Source: Zoogloea sp041911615 | GTDB taxonomy: Bacteria > Pseudomonadota > Gammaproteobacteria > Burkholderiales > Rhodocyclaceae | Assembly: GCF_041911615.1 (NCBI RefSeq) | Contig: NZ_JAYROR010000123.1 | Location: forward strand, 1 to 6,845 | Length of the DNA: 6,845 nt | Reading direction: 5' to 3' | Shown here: positions 4,976 through 6,845 of the stretch, piece after piece | Numbering within the stretch: position 1 is the first letter of the stretch | How the letters are laid out: each line of letters begins with the position of its first letter | Made by a program: the position numbers and the translations under genes | The notes under the pieces: model-generated | Seen by the model: the letters and a program-made list of their open reading frames with translations, nothing else | Databases searched by the model: none | What the model was told of the DNA's origin: nothing

Positions 4976-5835
4976 TGCGCGCCTCATCCGACAACCTGCT
5001 CGCCTGGGCCGCTACCCACTCGCCCGACCGGCGCACCGCGGTGGGCGTGCTGGCGCTGCGGGTTCGCCACTACTTCAGCGACGGCGCCGAGCCCGCGCCA
5101 TCGTCGCTGCCCGACCTGCGGGTGCGCGTCCGCGGCCAGGCTGAGCTGCCCCTGTGGCACGCCAGCAGCGGACTCTACGGCTTCCTGCGGCTCCCACCGG
5201 GCGAAGCCCGCGTCGAGATCGACGACCCCAGCGGGCGCTACCTGCCCCAGGCGATCAGCGCCGTGGTGCCCGACCGCCGTGCCCTGCGCGACGCCCTCGA
5301 GGCCGCGGCCGCGGCCGCGGCCATCGCCGGCCCGCCGCCGGCCTACCCACAGGTGGCCCTGCGCCCCGCACCCGGTTTTGGCCTGTCGCCCGCCACCTGC
5401 GCCCTGTGGGGCGTCCTGCGCGAAGGCAGCCGCGCGGTGCCCGGCGCCCTGCTGAGCATCGCCACGGTGCGCGACGGCGGCCCCGACACCGTCAGCACCC
5501 TCACCGGTCGCGACGGCAGCTACCTCATCGTGCTCCCCGGCGAAGTCATCAATCGCGGCGTCACCCCGCCGCAGCGCCGGTTCGACCGTGCCCTCACGGT
5601 CCGCACGCCGCGCCCGGCGCTGGCCGCCGCCCTGGCCAGCCAGGGCTTCCTGGCCGCCCTGCCGGCCGACGTCTTCAGTCTCGGCGCCGCCGACCGCGAC
5701 GCGCTGTTCGCCCCGCGCAACTTCCAGCTGCGCGACGCCGCCGGCCTGCTTCACCCGCAGCAGGCCGGCCAGAATCCGCCCGCATCGGTATCGGTCGGAC
5801 AATCCGTCCGCCTCGATATCGAGTTGTTACCCTGA
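4975..5835 (+). CDS. Carboxypeptidase-regulatory-like beta-sandwich protein in the tail operon
   Basis: This is a 286-residue soluble protein without signal peptide. The first part, about residues 22-92, looks like a beta-rich domain (VGVLALRVRHYFSDG, LRVRVRG, SSGLYGFLRLPPGEARVEIDDPSGRYLP). An alanine-rich helix or linker at 105-118 and a Pro-rich stretch at 120-135 follow. Residues about 143-195 resemble a carboxypeptidase-regulatory-like fold: LWGVLREGSRAVPGALLSI, then TLTGRDGSYLIVLPGE, the usual G-x-A-V-P-G-A then G-x-D-G-x-Y pattern. The C-terminal 90 residues are unassigned. The ATG at 4975 overlaps the DUF4255 stop by one base and has no strong ribosome binding site of its own, so coupled translation is likely. 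A GTG one codon earlier is a possible alternative start. Sheath follows after 17 bases. The position implies a structural or accessory part of the tail particle, but no role is established from sequence. Confidence 0.8.
   Translation: MRASSDNLLAWAATHSPDRRTAVGVLALRVRHYFSDGAEPAPSSLPDLRVRVRGQAELPLWHASSGLYGFLRLPPGEARVEIDDPSGRYLPQAISAVVPDRRALRDALEAAAAAAAIAGPPPAYPQVALRPAPGFGLSPATCALWGVLREGSRAVPGALLSIATVRDGGPDTVSTLTGRDGSYLIVLPGEVINRGVTPPQRRFDRALTVRTPRPALAAALASQGFLAALPADVFSLGAADRDALFAPRNFQLRDAAGLLHPQQAGQNPPASVSVGQSVRLDIELLP
5301..5322 (+). repeat. Tandem GGCCGC repeat within the beta-sandwich gene
   Basis: The hexamer GGCCGC is repeated three times plus four bases and encodes most of a run of eight alanines, broken nowhere by another residue. 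The unit is largely self-complementary, so it can fold back and is prone to slippage. Gain or loss of a unit would change the linker by two alanines without shifting frame. Confidence 0.7.
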
Positions 5836-5852
5836 CAAGATGGAGGCTCGAA

Positions 5853-6845
5853 ATGCCTGAATACCTCGCCCCGGGAGTTTACGTCGAAGAAACCAGCTTC
5901 CGCGCCAAGTCCATCGAGGGCGTGGCGACCTCCACCGCCGGCTTCGTCGGTCAGGCCCGCTTCGGGCCCACCGCCGGCCTGCCGGCCCTCGTCACCAGCT
6001 TCGAAGAGTTCCAGCGCCTGTTCGGCGACGGGGACGACCTGCTCCTCGGCGGGGTGCCCACCACCAACCAGCTCGCCCACGCCGTCCGCCTGTTCTTCGA
6101 GAACGGCGGCAAGCGGGTGTACGTCGCGCGCATCTTCCAGCCCGCCGGCGGCCAGACCGTCGCCAGCAGCCGGGCGGTGAGCAGCGCCCTCTCCGTGCTC
6201 GGCACCGACCGCTTCCTGCGCGCCCGCTTCCCCGGCCGCGCCGGCAACCTGGTCGTCAAGGCCAGCGCCACCCGCAGCGGCAACCTGCTCACCGGCGCCG
6301 CCGGCAGCCGCCGCGTCATGGGCCTGCGCCTGGGCGACGTGGTCGAGGCCGGCGTCCTCAAGGACAGCACCGTTACCGCCAGCGGTCCGGGCGCCGTCAC
6401 CGCCGCCAACCTCTACGGCGTCAGCTTCGACGCCGCCGGCAATCCGCAGCTCAGCAACGCCGGCGGCACCCTCGACCTCAACGGCGCGGCCCTCGCCGCG
6501 GTGCAAAAGATCACCCTCGATCTGGCCATCGGCCCCAACCTCGACGGCTCCACCGGCAGCCGCGTCGAGCAGATCCAGCGCCTGTCGCCGCACCCGGATT
6601 CCGACCAGTTCGTCGGCCGCGTCCTGCGTCACGAAGACCCCGACGCCGGCATCGAGCCGCCCGCCGACCGCAGCCAGCGCCTGTTCTTCGACGCGGTGAG
6701 CGCGCTGCCGAGCACCGCCGCCCAGCGCACCACCTTCGCCCGCGACCTGCTCGCCGGGCTCGTCGCCGGCTCGCCCTTCACCCTCGGCGGCGGCAGCGAC
6801 GGCGGCGTCGCCACTGCGGACGCCTTCAGCGGCGGCGGCAGCGGC
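5853..6845 (+). CDS. Contractile tail sheath protein (3' partial)
   Basis: The frame runs from ATG 5853 to the right edge without a stop, giving the first 331 residues. It is a phage-tail-like sheath protein, whose subunits wrap the inner tube and contract to drive it through a target membrane. The N-terminus PEYLAPGVYVEETSF, followed by IEGVATSTAGFVGQARFGP to residue 39, is the hallmark of these sheaths; the N-terminal arm links neighbouring subunits. AVRLFFENGGKRVYVARIF at 77-95 and RARFPGRAGNLVV at 123-135 are conserved core motifs. Residues about 140-300 are the variable, surface-exposed insert region. LGGGSDGGVATADAFSG at 311-327 matches the GGsDG motif that opens the conserved C-terminal part, so the missing portion should hold the conserved C-terminal core and arm. 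TGGAGG at 5841-5846 lies 6 bases before the start. It is the third gene of the DUF4255 operon, 17 bases after the previous stop. Type VI TssC is unlikely because the N-terminus is of phage/eCIS type. Confidence 0.93.
   Translation, partial: MPEYLAPGVYVEETSFRAKSIEGVATSTAGFVGQARFGPTAGLPALVTSFEEFQRLFGDGDDLLLGGVPTTNQLAHAVRLFFENGGKRVYVARIFQPAGGQTVASSRAVSSALSVLGTDRFLRARFPGRAGNLVVKASATRSGNLLTGAAGSRRVMGLRLGDVVEAGVLKDSTVTASGPGAVTAANLYGVSFDAAGNPQLSNAGGTLDLNGAALAAVQKITLDLAIGPNLDGSTGSRVEQIQRLSPHPDSDQFVGRVLRHEDPDAGIEPPADRSQRLFFDAVSALPSTAAQRTTFARDLLAGLVAGSPFTLGGGSDGGVATADAFSGGGSG

Noticed and set aside
4984..5802. 272-codon minus-strand frame opposite the beta-sandwich gene
   Set aside because: Low-complexity shadow; the plus-strand gene has domain evidence and operon context.
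5751..6632. 293-codon minus-strand frame opposite the sheath gene
   Set aside because: The plus-strand frame is a clear sheath protein; this one is an Ala/Gly/Val/Glu-rich shadow.

Overview
The window is very GC-rich, with dense coding and strong C/G preference at third codon positions. Its proteins resemble those of Proteobacteria, most likely a betaproteobacterium of the Rhodocyclales/Burkholderiales type. That assignment is inferred from composition and protein style, as no rRNA or other marker gene is present. No tRNA, rRNA, CRISPR array or insertion sequence was seen.

Left part (1-2051): the window opens inside an AapM/YhdY-type amino-acid ABC permease (+), whose 5' end lies outside. 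Its 3' end overlaps the 3' end of a convergent Rid-family gene (-). The Rid gene lies 33 bases downstream of a LysR-type regulator gene (-), so lysR and rid probably form one transcript.

Middle part (2052-4076): an AT-rich intergenic region of about 100 bases separates lysR from a divergent FMN-dependent azoreductase/quinone reductase gene (azoR) and a pirin gene, both on +. It carries a TTTATC-N5-GATAAA inverted repeat containing a T-N11-A core, which is a good candidate LysR-type operator. Together lysR, azoR and pirin look like a small redox/aromatic stress module. A strong 14-bp hairpin follows pirin, then a 112-codon gene of unknown function.

Right part (4077-6845): a 332-base gene-free stretch with several inverted repeats precedes what looks like the start of an extracellular contractile injection system (eCIS, phage-tail-like particle) operon. 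It encodes a DUF4255/Pvc16-type tail terminator, a translationally coupled protein with a carboxypeptidase-regulatory-like beta-sandwich domain, and a contractile tail sheath protein. The sheath frame is still open at the right edge. Tube, spike, baseplate, AAA+ ATPase and any toxin cargo would lie outside the window. This cluster is the most interesting content here. The eCIS class itself is known; the less understood points are the beta-sandwich gene between terminator and sheath and the structured leader in front of the cluster.
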